From Methanoculleus thermophilus (GTDB lineage: Archaea; Halobacteriota; Methanomicrobia; Methanomicrobiales; Methanoculleaceae): a DNA stretch of 64,000 bases. The notes beneath the pieces were generated by a model that was given only the letters and a program-made list of their open reading frames with translations, ran no database searches and was not told where the DNA came from. The stretch lies in NCBI RefSeq assembly GCF_001571405.1, contig NZ_BCNX01000009.1:60695-124694 (forward strand), written 5' to 3'. Below are positions 25,166 to 33,385 of the stretch, piece by piece. Position numbers and translations under genes: made by a program. Positions within the stretch are counted from its first letter, which is position 1; each line of letters begins with the position of its first letter.

Positions 25166-26206
25166 TCACTGCCGGTGATTTGTGCGGGCAAGGATCTCGC
25201 GTCGTACGATGACAAGACTCGAGAGCAGGCCGAGCAGGATGTTGAGGTAGTAGAGGATCAGCCTCCAGAGGAGGACGAAGACACCCACGATCGAAGACGG
25301 GACAAAGATGCTATAGAGCGACGTGGCGCCAAGCTCGGCAATCCCGGAACTGCCGGGGGTGAGGGGGATCATCATGATGATGGCGATGATTAGCTGGACA
25401 ACGAACGACTCGATGAGGTACGGCGGCTGTCCGAGGCCGACAAGGAGCAGCGATGCGATGGCGAACTCCGAGAGCCAGAAGAGCAACGTGAAGAGAAAAC
25501 CCCACACAAGGCCGCTTCTACCGTGATTCATGAACTTGACAAGGCCCGCATTGAAGTTGTCCACCTCCCGGTCGATCGTATCAAGCAGGCTCTCAAGCCG
25601 CTTCAAGCGCCAGCGCCGGTCGATCCAGCGTGATATCCACTTAAGGACCCGTTTGAGGCTATCAGGGTTCTTCACCGAGTAGACAAAGAACAGCACAAAG
25701 AGCGTGACGAGGATCCAGGCGGTGTACATCAGGAGGCTAAGACCACTGAACCCCGAGGTGAGGCTGCTCCAGTATCGGCCGAGGAAGAGCATAGAGAAGG
25801 CTCCAAGCAATCCAAGGACAATCCCGTCAAGTATCCGTTCCATCACGACGACGGCGGTCGCGTCCCCGACCGGGACGTTTGCCCGGTAGAGTTCATGAAT
25901 CCGGACCGGCTCCCCGCCTGCTTGGGACGGGGTGACCGCCGCAACGAGCATGTTCGCGAGCACCAGGTTCAGACAGTGTTTGAAGTTCACCCGAAATCCT
26001 AGTGACGCCGACATTCCCTGGATACGGAGCGCCCAGAAGACAAGCGAGACGATGTGGAAGAGAACGGCGAGGGCAAGGTAGAGTGGGTTAATCCGGCTGA
26101 GGTACTCGACCGTCATCTCATCGACGGTGAAGTACAGGACACCGATCAGCACAAGGACACTAAAGCTGATCGAGACGAGCAGCCATTTCCACTGAGACCT
26201 ATTCAT
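25166..26206 (-). CDS. flippase-like integral membrane protein (UPF0104/LPG synthase TM family)
   Basis: This 346-residue protein has about eight membrane segments and belongs to the lysylphosphatidylglycerol-synthase transmembrane family. It has no C-terminal synthase domain. Family residues include NPLYLALAVLFHIVSLVFWALR, VAAVTPSQAGGEPVRIHEL near 92 and MMIPLTPGSSGIAELG near 293. Members are proposed to move lipids or lipid-linked sugars, but the substrate is unknown. The start is MNRSQWKW at 26206, with an alternative two codons upstream. An inverted repeat lies about 55 bases upstream. Confidence 0.85.
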   Translation of the reverse strand: MNRSQWKWLLVSISFSVLVLIGVLYFTVDEMTVEYLSRINPLYLALAVLFHIVSLVFWALRIQGMSASLGFRVNFKHCLNLVLANMLVAAVTPSQAGGEPVRIHELYRANVPVGDATAVVVMERILDGIVLGLLGAFSMLFLGRYWSSLTSGFSGLSLLMYTAWILVTLFVLFFVYSVKNPDSLKRVLKWISRWIDRRWRLKRLESLLDTIDREVDNFNAGLVKFMNHGRSGLVWGFLFTLLFWLSEFAIASLLLVGLGQPPYLIESFVVQLIIAIIMMIPLTPGSSGIAELGATSLYSIFVPSSIVGVFVLLWRLILYYLNILLGLLSSLVIVRREILARTNHRQ

Positions 26207-26260
26207 CCTCAACCCCCCGGCATCAGGCCGGATCCACGATCTTTTCTGGATTTTCGAACA

Positions 26261-26285
26261 ATTTCAGGAGAAAAATGCCTGAAAT
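26261..26285. promoter_or_regulatory. inverted repeat upstream of the flippase-like gene
   Basis: ATTTCAGG and CCTGAAAT are perfect 8-base arms around a 9-base centre, located between AT-rich promoter sequence (26290-26330) and the start codon at 26206. It could be an operator or a leader hairpin. Confidence 0.4.
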
Positions 26286-26340
26286 CGGATTAATAAAGTA
26301 TTGTGTAGGAAGTATATAACGATGATTTTATGTTGAGACC

Positions 26341-26352
26341 GGGTCTAGACCC
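26341..26352. terminator. 12-bp palindrome directly after the DUF357 gene
   Basis: GGGTCTAGACCC ends on the base next to the DUF357 stop codon. It may mark the 3' end of the dph5-DUF357 transcript, although on the minus strand no T run follows it closely. Confidence 0.3.
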
Positions 26353-26922
26353 CTAGACGGTAAAGAGATCGCGCTCACCGGTTATTCTGAAAAGCCCCGC
26401 GCGGATGCCGGCGTCCAGCCAGGCATACCCATAACTATATCGGGCAAGGGCTCCGGGAAGATCCACGGCCTCGAGACGCTCCACGCCTTCTTTATACCAG
26501 AACGCTGCCCAGGAGTAAAGCACCTCCCCCCCCGCATAGAGCGGACTTGCCTCGTCCGCCCCCACTTCGACCGCAGACAGAGCAGCATTGAGCATCCTGC
26601 GATACCGATGGGTCTTTTCGTGCAGGTGGGCGCTCATGGCATCCGGGATCTGCGCATCCACTCCGACTGGCGGATGGCCTGACTGCGGCTCAAGCAATCC
26701 CAGGCTTGTGCCGCAGTCAAGCCACCCGAGCCCGTAGGCAAAGGCTGCAAGCGCGTTTACCGGATCGCCCGTTCGAAGAAACGTCCAACCATCACTTAAG
26801 TACGCTGCAGCCATCTCGAGCACCTCGTCCGCCGCCCGGCCAAGAGGCGTTCCTGCCGGAACGGCAGTCCTGGTCCGGGAGAGAGCCTCCGAGAAGAGTG
26901 CCCCGTACTCTTCGAGGGTCAT
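26353..26922 (-). CDS. duplicated DUF357 protein
   Basis: This 189-residue helical protein contains two copies of the DUF357 unit. [47 protein letters not shown] (about 30-76) is matched by [47 protein letters not shown] (about 132-178), given here in part. The shared core is A-x-A/S-Y-x-Y/L-G-x-x-W-L-D. Function is unknown. Its start overlaps the dph5 stop by four bases (ATGA), so the two are translated together. Confidence 0.8.
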   Translation of the reverse strand: MTLEEYGALFSEALSRTRTAVPAGTPLGRAADEVLEMAAAYLSDGWTFLRTGDPVNALAAFAYGLGWLDCGTSLGLLEPQSGHPPVGVDAQIPDAMSAHLHEKTHRYRRMLNAALSAVEVGADEASPLYAGGEVLYSWAAFWYKEGVERLEAVDLPGALARYSYGYAWLDAGIRAGLFRITGERDLFTV

Positions 26923-27671
26923 AGATCGGCAAAGACCTCCAGATACTCACGCTCCATGGGATGGAGGTCCGCCGGGACGACGAGAACGTGGAGTGGAGGT
27001 CCAAAATCGGTCTCCTTGAGTTTCGCACCGGTCCCAGCCCGGACTACGGGGTTCTCGGACCCAGCCCGGGCGATGCCCACGTAGAGCGTGGGCGGCTCGA
27101 TCCCGCACTTCTCCGCCATCTCCTCGAGGATGGTGATCGCCTCTGGTATGCGCATGTAGCGATCCTTCTGGATATCGAGGTAGACGAGCGTATGGAGGGA
27201 GAGTTCAAGGTTTTTGGCTATCGTCTCGATGGGAGTCGTCGGGAACCACCCCCTGGCCGGGAACGGAACCGAACAGGACTTTCCGAACCGGTAGTTCTGG
27301 AGACCCGAAAGACCCGAGACTGCGCTCGATATGGACGATGCGTGAATGATGGAGGTCGCAACCCCGGCAGCAGCCGCCCGTATCCGGAGATCGGCGTGTG
27401 TCGTCGAGATCATGGGGTCCCCTCCGGTCAGGAACGCCACCTGACCACTCGCCGCACGCTCGATGATCTCATGGGGGTCCTGTTCAACATCCTCGCGTGC
27501 AAGCACCCTGATCTCCTTCCCAAAGAACGCCTCCATCTCGGAGACGTCCGCACCCATCAGCCGCGACGTGTATGCCTCCAGATAGACTGCATCAGCATTC
27601 CTGACGTAATCAAGGCCTTTGACGGAGATATCACCGAGATCGTAGAGGCCGAGACCCACGAACGTTAACAT
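26919..27671 (-). CDS. dph5: diphthine synthase
   Basis: Dph5 is an S-adenosylmethionine-dependent methyltransferase that trimethylates the amino-carboxypropyl group on elongation factor 2 during diphthamide synthesis. The 250-residue protein starts [20 protein letters not shown]. Tetrapyrrole-methylase-fold motifs are [16 protein letters not shown] near 88, [19 protein letters not shown] near 120, and [14 protein letters not shown] near 202. The open frame extends 12 codons upstream without similarity. It is the first gene of a pair with DUF357. Confidence 0.94.
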   Translation of the reverse strand: MLTFVGLGLYDLGDISVKGLDYVRNADAVYLEAYTSRLMGADVSEMEAFFGKEIRVLAREDVEQDPHEIIERAASGQVAFLTGGDPMISTTHADLRIRAAAAGVATSIIHASSISSAVSGLSGLQNYRFGKSCSVPFPARGWFPTTPIETIAKNLELSLHTLVYLDIQKDRYMRIPEAITILEEMAEKCGIEPPTLYVGIARAGSENPVVRAGTGAKLKETDFGPPLHVLVVPADLHPMEREYLEVFADL

Positions 27672-27738
27672 GATCAAATCACTCCTCAACTGTCGGCGCT
27701 CCTGCATCGTAGAAGTAACGGATCACGGGGGGTGGGTC

Positions 27739-29589
27739 CTACCCCAGAAGATGGAAGAGAAGAGCCCCGACAAAGAGACCGAGGGCGACAGTATATGCCG
27801 TGATCGCAAGCGTGATCCGTGCCCCGACCTCACGCAGGAGGACCGTGATGGTCGCAAGGCAGGGGACGAAGAGGACGGTCACGATCGCAAAGATATAGAG
27901 TTGGAGGGACGAGAGCACCGAGCCGAGGTCTGCAGTGCCCGCGAGGATGGCAAGGGTCTCAAATGCCATCTCCTTTCGCAAGATCCCGAAGATGAGGGCT
28001 GTTGCAGAGTACCCGGGAAGACCGAGGAGGGCCATGGTGTAGGGCTCCACGATCTGCTCAAAGAGGGTCATGATGCCGAAGAACTCAAGCAGCCCAAGGA
28101 CGACGCTTCCTGCAAGGAGGAGGGGCATCGCGATGAAGAGAAACTCGGAGAGGCGCGACCAGGCCTTTTTTAGCACCAACCGCGGGTCCGGCCGACGGAG
28201 CGGGACCATCTCCATGATCATCCCGAAGCGCTCCCCGGGTGTCACACGGGAGAGGAAGAGGCCCGTTATGAGGATCAGAACAAAGACAATGGCGTAGACG
28301 CTGAACGCCGCCCCGATCCCGACGAAGGCTGCCACAATCCCGGCGATGACGACGGTCCGCGCCGAACATGGGACCATCGTGGCCAGGAACGAGCCGATTA
28401 TTCGCTCGCGCCGCGAGTGCAGGAGCCGTACGCTCATGATGGCCGGCACGTTGCACCCGAACGCCAGGGTGAGGGGGATGACCGCCCCACCGTGCATGCC
28501 GAGACGGTGCATCGCGTTGTCGGCGAGAAACGCCGCCCGGGTCATGTATCCGGAGTCCTCGAGGATGGAGATGAAGATATAGAAGAGGAGGACGTACGGG
28601 AACGCTATCCCAAAACCAGCCTGGAGCGCGAGCAGGATGGAGGCTCCCACTACATCGATGAGCGGCGGCAACCCGAGCATGTGGAACGGCTCCAGTGCAA
28701 ATACATCGAAGAGTTCGACGATCATCTCCTCAAGAAACGTCCCGAGCGCAAAGACCAGGAGGAGCATCCCCACGAGAACCCCAAGGAGAATGGGGATGCC
28801 CGGGAAGGCCCGCGTCAGGAAGCCGTCGAGGTCGGACCGGGGGAGCATCACGTCTTCTTTGAGCATCAGATCGGCGATCTGGTGGGCGAAGTTATGCCGG
28901 TTGGCAGCAATGATCTGGGCGGCCGTCATCCGGTGCCGGGACTCGATCTCGTCGGCGATCGCTCGTGCCGCTTCGAGCAGTTCCGGGTTATCGCCGATGC
29001 CCTGAAGCGCCTGGATGCTCTCTACACGATCGGCTCCAAAGATCTTCCCGAGGCTTCGGACGGCAGCTTCGATATGATGGTCGTACGGGATCTCCACCGT
29101 CGCCGGCCGGGTTGCGGCAAGGGCCGCCGGGATGATCTGATCGATGTTCTTCCCCTGCGCTGCGGCCGCGAGAATCACATCGACACCGAGGAGGTCGCGG
29201 AGCGGGTTGGTGTCAATCTCAAGCCCCTGTTTTACGGCTTCGTCGACCATGTTCAGCACAACGACCATCGGGAGCCCGTACTCCGCAACCTGGAGGAGGA
29301 GGTAGAGGTTGCGCTCCAGACGGGTGACGTTGGTCACCACAATAACCGCATCGATCTCCCGCTGCCCCAGGAACTCGCGGACCAGGGCCTCCTCCTCGGA
29401 TTCACCATCCAGTGAGTAGACACCGGGGAGATCCACGAGTTCGATCATCTCGCGCTGAAAACAGGTGTTGCCCCGCTGCAACTCGACGGTGGTCCCGGGA
29501 TAGTTGCTCACCTCGACCCCGAGGCCGGTGAGCTGGTTGAAGATCAGGGACTTGCCCACACTGGGATTACCGACCAGCGCAAACCTCAT
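27739..29589 (-). CDS. feoB: ferrous iron transport protein B
   Basis: FeoB imports Fe2+ with a cytosolic GTPase domain and a membrane channel. The 616-residue protein starts MRFALVGNPSVGKSLIF (G1). G3 is DLPGVYSL and G4 is NMVDEA. The membrane part has two gate repeats, including GCNVPAIMSVRLL near 408 and the later LLGLPGYSATALIFGILRKE. The C-terminus is membrane helices ending at FHLLG. Its ATG overlaps the stop of the DtxR-type regulator gene (ATGA), so regulator and transporter are coupled. Confidence 0.95.
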   Translation of the reverse strand: MRFALVGNPSVGKSLIFNQLTGLGVEVSNYPGTTVELQRGNTCFQREMIELVDLPGVYSLDGESEEEALVREFLGQREIDAVIVVTNVTRLERNLYLLLQVAEYGLPMVVVLNMVDEAVKQGLEIDTNPLRDLLGVDVILAAAAQGKNIDQIIPAALAATRPATVEIPYDHHIEAAVRSLGKIFGADRVESIQALQGIGDNPELLEAARAIADEIESRHRMTAAQIIAANRHNFAHQIADLMLKEDVMLPRSDLDGFLTRAFPGIPILLGVLVGMLLLVFALGTFLEEMIVELFDVFALEPFHMLGLPPLIDVVGASILLALQAGFGIAFPYVLLFYIFISILEDSGYMTRAAFLADNAMHRLGMHGGAVIPLTLAFGCNVPAIMSVRLLHSRRERIIGSFLATMVPCSARTVVIAGIVAAFVGIGAAFSVYAIVFVLILITGLFLSRVTPGERFGMIMEMVPLRRPDPRLVLKKAWSRLSEFLFIAMPLLLAGSVVLGLLEFFGIMTLFEQIVEPYTMALLGLPGYSATALIFGILRKEMAFETLAILAGTADLGSVLSSLQLYIFAIVTVLFVPCLATITVLLREVGARITLAITAYTVALGLFVGALLFHLLG

Positions 29590-30218
29590 GGACACGACTC
29601 CACAATGATCGACGCTGCGACCTCAGGGCTGATGCCGATGTCGCATCCTTTTGCTCTGACGACGACCGAGTTGTTCGGGAGTTTCCGCCGGATCTGTACG
29701 ACCTCTCCAGGGAAGATGCCGAGATCAAGCAGCCTGCGGTTCCGCCGGGGACTTCGTATCATCGCCACCCGGACGGTGTCGCCCTCCTTGCAGTCGAGCA
29801 GCGTACAGGCATCCCGCCCACGGCAGCGCCCCATACGTCCCGGCGCGGGCTGGTTGCCCCCCATGTAGGTGGAGAGCCGATCGATGGTCTCGTCGGAGAT
29901 ACCGTGTTCAAGCGCGCAGGCCTCTTTGCTCGCTCTATCCGCATCGACGCCGAGCATCTCTGTCAGGAAGCACTGGAGAACGCGGTGTTTCCGCGCCACC
30001 CGCGATGCCAATGTGAATCCTCTCTCGGTCAGTCTGACGGCACCGCCGGGAGCTTGCTCAAGATATCCTTCCTCGATCAGGGAGGTTAGCGTATCCTCGA
30101 CGACCGTCCTTTCGGTATCGAGTGCGTCCGCTATCTCCTGCAACGCCACAGGACGCTTGCCGTCTCCCGTGATCGTGAGGATGGCCTCAAGGTAATCCTC
30201 GAATGCGGAGGGAAGCAT
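29586..30218 (-). CDS. DtxR-family metal regulator with C-terminal FeoA domain
   Basis: This 210-residue iron-responsive repressor has an N-terminal winged helix (SAFEDYLEAILTITG, then LQEIADALDTERTVVEDTL), a metal-binding dimerisation part (SKEACALEHGISDETIDRL, Cys and His ligands) and a C-terminal FeoA/SH3-like domain (EGDTVRVAMIRSPRRNRRLLDLGIFPGEVVQI, given in part). A Cys-rich linker, GRCRGRDACTLLDC, is unusual and could bind metal. No separate feoA gene is present, so the FeoA domain may serve both regulator and transporter. It leads the feoB operon and probably regulates it. Confidence 0.9.
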   Translation of the reverse strand: MLPSAFEDYLEAILTITGDGKRPVALQEIADALDTERTVVEDTLTSLIEEGYLEQAPGGAVRLTERGFTLASRVARKHRVLQCFLTEMLGVDADRASKEACALEHGISDETIDRLSTYMGGNQPAPGRMGRCRGRDACTLLDCKEGDTVRVAMIRSPRRNRRLLDLGIFPGEVVQIRRKLPNNSVVVRAKGCDIGISPEVAASIIVESCP

Positions 30219-30325
30219 GCTACATTCTTTTTAACTTATGGCAGTTTATGGGTTTGGATGACGTCATAGAGATCGGGGTGATGCACCCGATCTAGGGAGA
30301 TCGGTTTCTCTATGGTTTCACCAGG

Positions 30326-31972
30326 ATGAGACAGATGATGGGCCAGAAGAAGGAGATCACAAACAGGGAGATTGCCGATCGGCTTTCAACCATGGCCCGC
30401 CTGCTCGAGATCGCAGGAGAGGACCGACACAAGGTCCAGGCCTATGAGCGGGCGGCACGCCGGATCGAGCACCTCTCCTTCCCGGCCGCCGGATGCAGCG
30501 AGGAGGAACTCACTCGCATCCCGGGCATCGGGGTCCGGATAGCCGGCCAGATCCGCGAGATTGCGGTGACCGGAACATTTGCGGAACTCGAGACCTTGCG
30601 GACCGCCATCCCGGGTTCGCTCATCGAACTCCTTGGCGTTGCCGGCGTTGGACCACGAACCCTGCATCTCCTCTGGAAGAGGCTTGGCATCGAGACGATC
30701 GACGACCTGGAGCGGGCGGCAAAGGCGCGCCGGCTCCGTACGCTTCCCGGGTTTGGGGCAAAGAAGGAGGAAACAATTGCAAAAGGGGCTCGGCAATTCC
30801 GCCGGAGACCTGATACGATGACCCGCCCGCAGGTCGAGGCAGTTCTTGCAAACCTCAGAGCGTTCCTCCCGGAGGGAGAGTATACGGTTACCGGGAGTTA
30901 CCGGCGGGGCGCCGCCACGATCGACGAGATCGAGGTCGTCACCATCGCCGATAAGGCAGCAGTTGCGGAAAGCCTTGCTACCATCGATGGGGCGCATCTG
31001 AATCTTCGGTTCACCGATCCGGCGAGATACGGCACCGCGCTCCTCTGCTCCACCGGGTCGGCCAACTTCCTGGAGAAACTTGCGGATGTGGCGCGCAAGA
31101 AGGGATACCGGCTCACTCCCGACGGTCTTTCGAGCATATCGGACGGGCGGGTGCATACGTTTGCGAGCGAAGAAGAGGTCTTCTCGTTTCTCGGGATGGC
31201 GCCCATCCCGCCCGAACTGCGTGAGGACCGCGGCGAGATAGAACTTGCCCAGAGACTCACCCTCCCAGATCTGGTTGATATCCATGATGTGCGGGGTGAT
31301 CTCCATGCCCACACCGTCGCGAGCGACGGTCGCCAGTCGCTTGAGGAGGTAGCCGAGGCAGGGGATACCCGGGGCTACGAGTATATTGTGATCACCGACC
31401 ACTCATCGAGAGTGAGACCAGAGACTCTTCTCAAGCAGCGGGACGCGATCGATAAGATCAACCAGCGGCACACCTGCCAGCTCCTTCTCGGGAGTGAAGT
31501 AGATATCAGGAGCGACGGCACGCTTGGGTATCCGAATAGAATTCTTGCGGACCTCGACCTGGTTATTGCAAGTATTCACTCAGGGTTCGGCCAGAACCAG
31601 GACATTGTGACCCGCCGGGTTCTTTCCGCAATGGAGAACGAGCACGTGGATATCATAGGACATCCGACGGGCCGCCTTCTCGGAAAGAGACCGGCCTATG
31701 CGGTCGATCTCTTCCGGGTGATAGACCATGCAGCGGAAACAGGGACGGCACTCGAGATCAATGCATCCCCTCACCGGCTCGATCTTGAGGATATTTATAT
31801 CTGGCACGCGAAGAAGAAGGGAGTGAAGTTGGCAGTAGGGACCGACGCTCACCGTACCGGTGAGTTTGAAAATATGCGCTACGGGATTGCACTGGCACGC
31901 CGGGGCTGGTGCGCCCCGAACGATATTCTGAATACTCTACCCCTATCCAGTCTACAGGAGTGGCTCTCGTGA
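30326..31972 (+). CDS. PolX/PHP-family protein with substituted polymerase active site
   Basis: This 548-residue protein has the bacterial/archaeal PolX layout: HhH-rich N-terminal 8-kDa region (LTRIPGIGVRIAGQIREIA, LLGVAGVGPRTLHLLW), polymerase palm (GSYRRG near 190) and C-terminal PHP phosphoesterase. In family members the palm carries Asp-x-Asp after GSxRRG and a later Asp. Here these positions read Glu201-Ile-Glu203 and Asn226. PHP motifs are intact: GDLHAHTVASDGR, ITDHSS, GSEVDI, IASIHSG, IGHPTGR, EINASPHRL, GTDAHR. Nuclease or phosphoesterase activity is likely kept and polymerisation weakened or lost. The next gene overlaps its stop. Confidence 0.88.
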   Translation: MRQMMGQKKEITNREIADRLSTMARLLEIAGEDRHKVQAYERAARRIEHLSFPAAGCSEEELTRIPGIGVRIAGQIREIAVTGTFAELETLRTAIPGSLIELLGVAGVGPRTLHLLWKRLGIETIDDLERAAKARRLRTLPGFGAKKEETIAKGARQFRRRPDTMTRPQVEAVLANLRAFLPEGEYTVTGSYRRGAATIDEIEVVTIADKAAVAESLATIDGAHLNLRFTDPARYGTALLCSTGSANFLEKLADVARKKGYRLTPDGLSSISDGRVHTFASEEEVFSFLGMAPIPPELREDRGEIELAQRLTLPDLVDIHDVRGDLHAHTVASDGRQSLEEVAEAGDTRGYEYIVITDHSSRVRPETLLKQRDAIDKINQRHTCQLLLGSEVDIRSDGTLGYPNRILADLDLVIASIHSGFGQNQDIVTRRVLSAMENEHVDIIGHPTGRLLGKRPAYAVDLFRVIDHAAETGTALEINASPHRLDLEDIYIWHAKKKGVKLAVGTDAHRTGEFENMRYGIALARRGWCAPNDILNTLPLSSLQEWLS

Positions 31973-32559
31973 TCTATCGGCTCTACGAGAAGATCCTCCT
32001 TCGCGATCTCCAAAAACTCCCGGAACAGATCTGTTTCATGATCACCGGGCAGGATATGCTCGATGCCCCCGAGAATATCTTCCGTGCCACCGAATGGTCC
32101 CGCGAACTCGGAATTAGGAGCGTCATGTTCCACATCAGTACCGACGCTCCGGCCAGCCTTGAGCGGTGCCTACCACGTATTCGCGCAATTTCCTCGATTG
32201 CGCGACTGACCCTCTATTACCTGGACAAAAAGGAGGTCAGCGGTGAGGGAATGGACGTGACGGTAGCGATCGGGAAGAGCGGACGGGAGGAGATCGCCGA
32301 CTGTATCAGGAGGATGGCCAAGGACGGTATCGATCCTGAGGCGGTCGACGAAGACCTGCTTGAGTCCTACCTCACGTACAAGTATGAGCCGGACCTCGTC
32401 ATCAAGACCGGCGGGGACCACCTGACCGATTTTCTCATCTGGCAGTCGGTCTACTCCGAACTCTTCTTCCTCGACGTCAACTGGGCCCTGCTTCGAAAGG
32501 TGGACTTCCTCAGGGCGCTTAGGGATTTTCAGTCACGTGCACGCCGGTTTGGACGATAA
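31969..32559 (+). CDS. Nus1/NgBR-like non-catalytic cis-prenyltransferase subunit
   Basis: This 196-residue protein belongs to the undecaprenyl-diphosphate synthase fold. It starts with GTG, overlapping the PolX stop, after AGGAG. The position of the catalytic Asp (xxDGN in active enzymes) reads ITGQD, with Thr26. The C-terminal half is strongly conserved: DLVIKTGG, LTDFLIWQSVYSELFFLDVNW, RKVDFLRALRDF. It ends in an RxG motif (RRFG, 193-195). Loss of the Asp with retention of RxG is the pattern of eukaryotic Nus1/NgBR and of the archaeal heteromeric enzyme described from Methanosarcina. Its probable partner is the convergent uppS gene 46 bases away. Confidence 0.85.
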   Translation: MIYRLYEKILLRDLQKLPEQICFMITGQDMLDAPENIFRATEWSRELGIRSVMFHISTDAPASLERCLPRIRAISSIARLTLYYLDKKEVSGEGMDVTVAIGKSGREEIADCIRRMAKDGIDPEAVDEDLLESYLTYKYEPDLVIKTGGDHLTDFLIWQSVYSELFFLDVNWALLRKVDFLRALRDFQSRARRFGR

Positions 32560-32605
32560 AAGAGGAGGCGCAACTGTATCAACATAAACTCCTGCTGATT
32601 CAGTT

Positions 32606-33385
32606 TCAACCCCGCTGGCCCGAGCTCTCCTTCAATCTCATCCGCTGATCGTAGACCCTCACTGCCCGCAAGAGATCGATCTTTCGGAATGCCGGCCAGT
32701 AGGGAGCGCAGAAGTAGACGGCAGACTCGTGACCATTCGCGAGCCAGGGGAGGAAGTTGGATGTCCGGCAGTCGTTGCCGGTCCGGATGATCAGGTCGAC
32801 TGGAGGTATGGATTCTCCCCGATTGAGGTGGCTCTCAACGGTATCGGGATTGATGGTCGCAGGATCGAGGATACCCCGCTTGACCTCGTCGAGGATCGAC
32901 CGGGCAGCATGCACGATCTCGTTCCGGCCGCCGTAGGCAAGCGCAACGTTGATGAAGTATTCTGAGTAGTGCTGCGTCGCCTTCTCCGCCGCATCGATGG
33001 TCTCAAGGAGGTCATCGGGGAGGAGAGAGCGGTCCCCTATCATCTGGACCCGGATATGGTTTTTGTGCACCCGTTTATCGGTCAGGATTGCGAGGAACTT
33101 CTCCCGGAAAAGTGCAAAAAGCTCGGCGAGTTCACGCTTATCTCTCCGGAAGTTCTCGGTAGAGAACGTATATAGCGTGATGTGCCGCACGCCAAGTTCA
33201 CACGCCCAGTCGAGGACATGTTCCGTGGTATCTGCCCCTAGCCGATGCCCAAACGACGAATCAAGGCCTTGTTCTCTCGCGTACCGGCGGTTTCCATCCT
33301 GGATCACGGCAATGTGCCGGGGTATGTGTTTTACCTGCCACCGCAGGTAACGCTCATACAGAGGCTCAATCCTTGATCGCAGCAT
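32606..33385 (-). CDS. uppS: cis-prenyltransferase, catalytic subunit (UppS family)
   Basis: This enzyme adds isoprenes in cis to make long polyprenyl diphosphate, the precursor of glycosyl carrier lipids. The 259-residue protein has the catalytic Asp30 in IAVIQDGNRRYA, then GHRLGADTTEHVLDW, TLYTFSTENFRRDKREL, YGGRNEIVHAA, DLIIRTGNDCRTSNFLPW, and RKIDLLRAVRVYDQR. The ending (MRLKESSGQRG) lacks the RRFG-type RxG motif of homomeric enzymes. That suits a catalytic subunit paired with the NgBR-like protein encoded opposite. It overlaps the end of the upstream radical SAM gene by 20 bases. Confidence 0.92.
   Translation of the reverse strand: MLRSRIEPLYERYLRWQVKHIPRHIAVIQDGNRRYAREQGLDSSFGHRLGADTTEHVLDWACELGVRHITLYTFSTENFRRDKRELAELFALFREKFLAILTDKRVHKNHIRVQMIGDRSLLPDDLLETIDAAEKATQHYSEYFINVALAYGGRNEIVHAARSILDEVKRGILDPATINPDTVESHLNRGESIPPVDLIIRTGNDCRTSNFLPWLANGHESAVYFCAPYWPAFRKIDLLRAVRVYDQRMRLKESSGQRG

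Noticed and set aside
28417..29415. 332-codon frame antisense to feoB
   Set aside because: Antisense artefact; feoB motifs are unambiguous.
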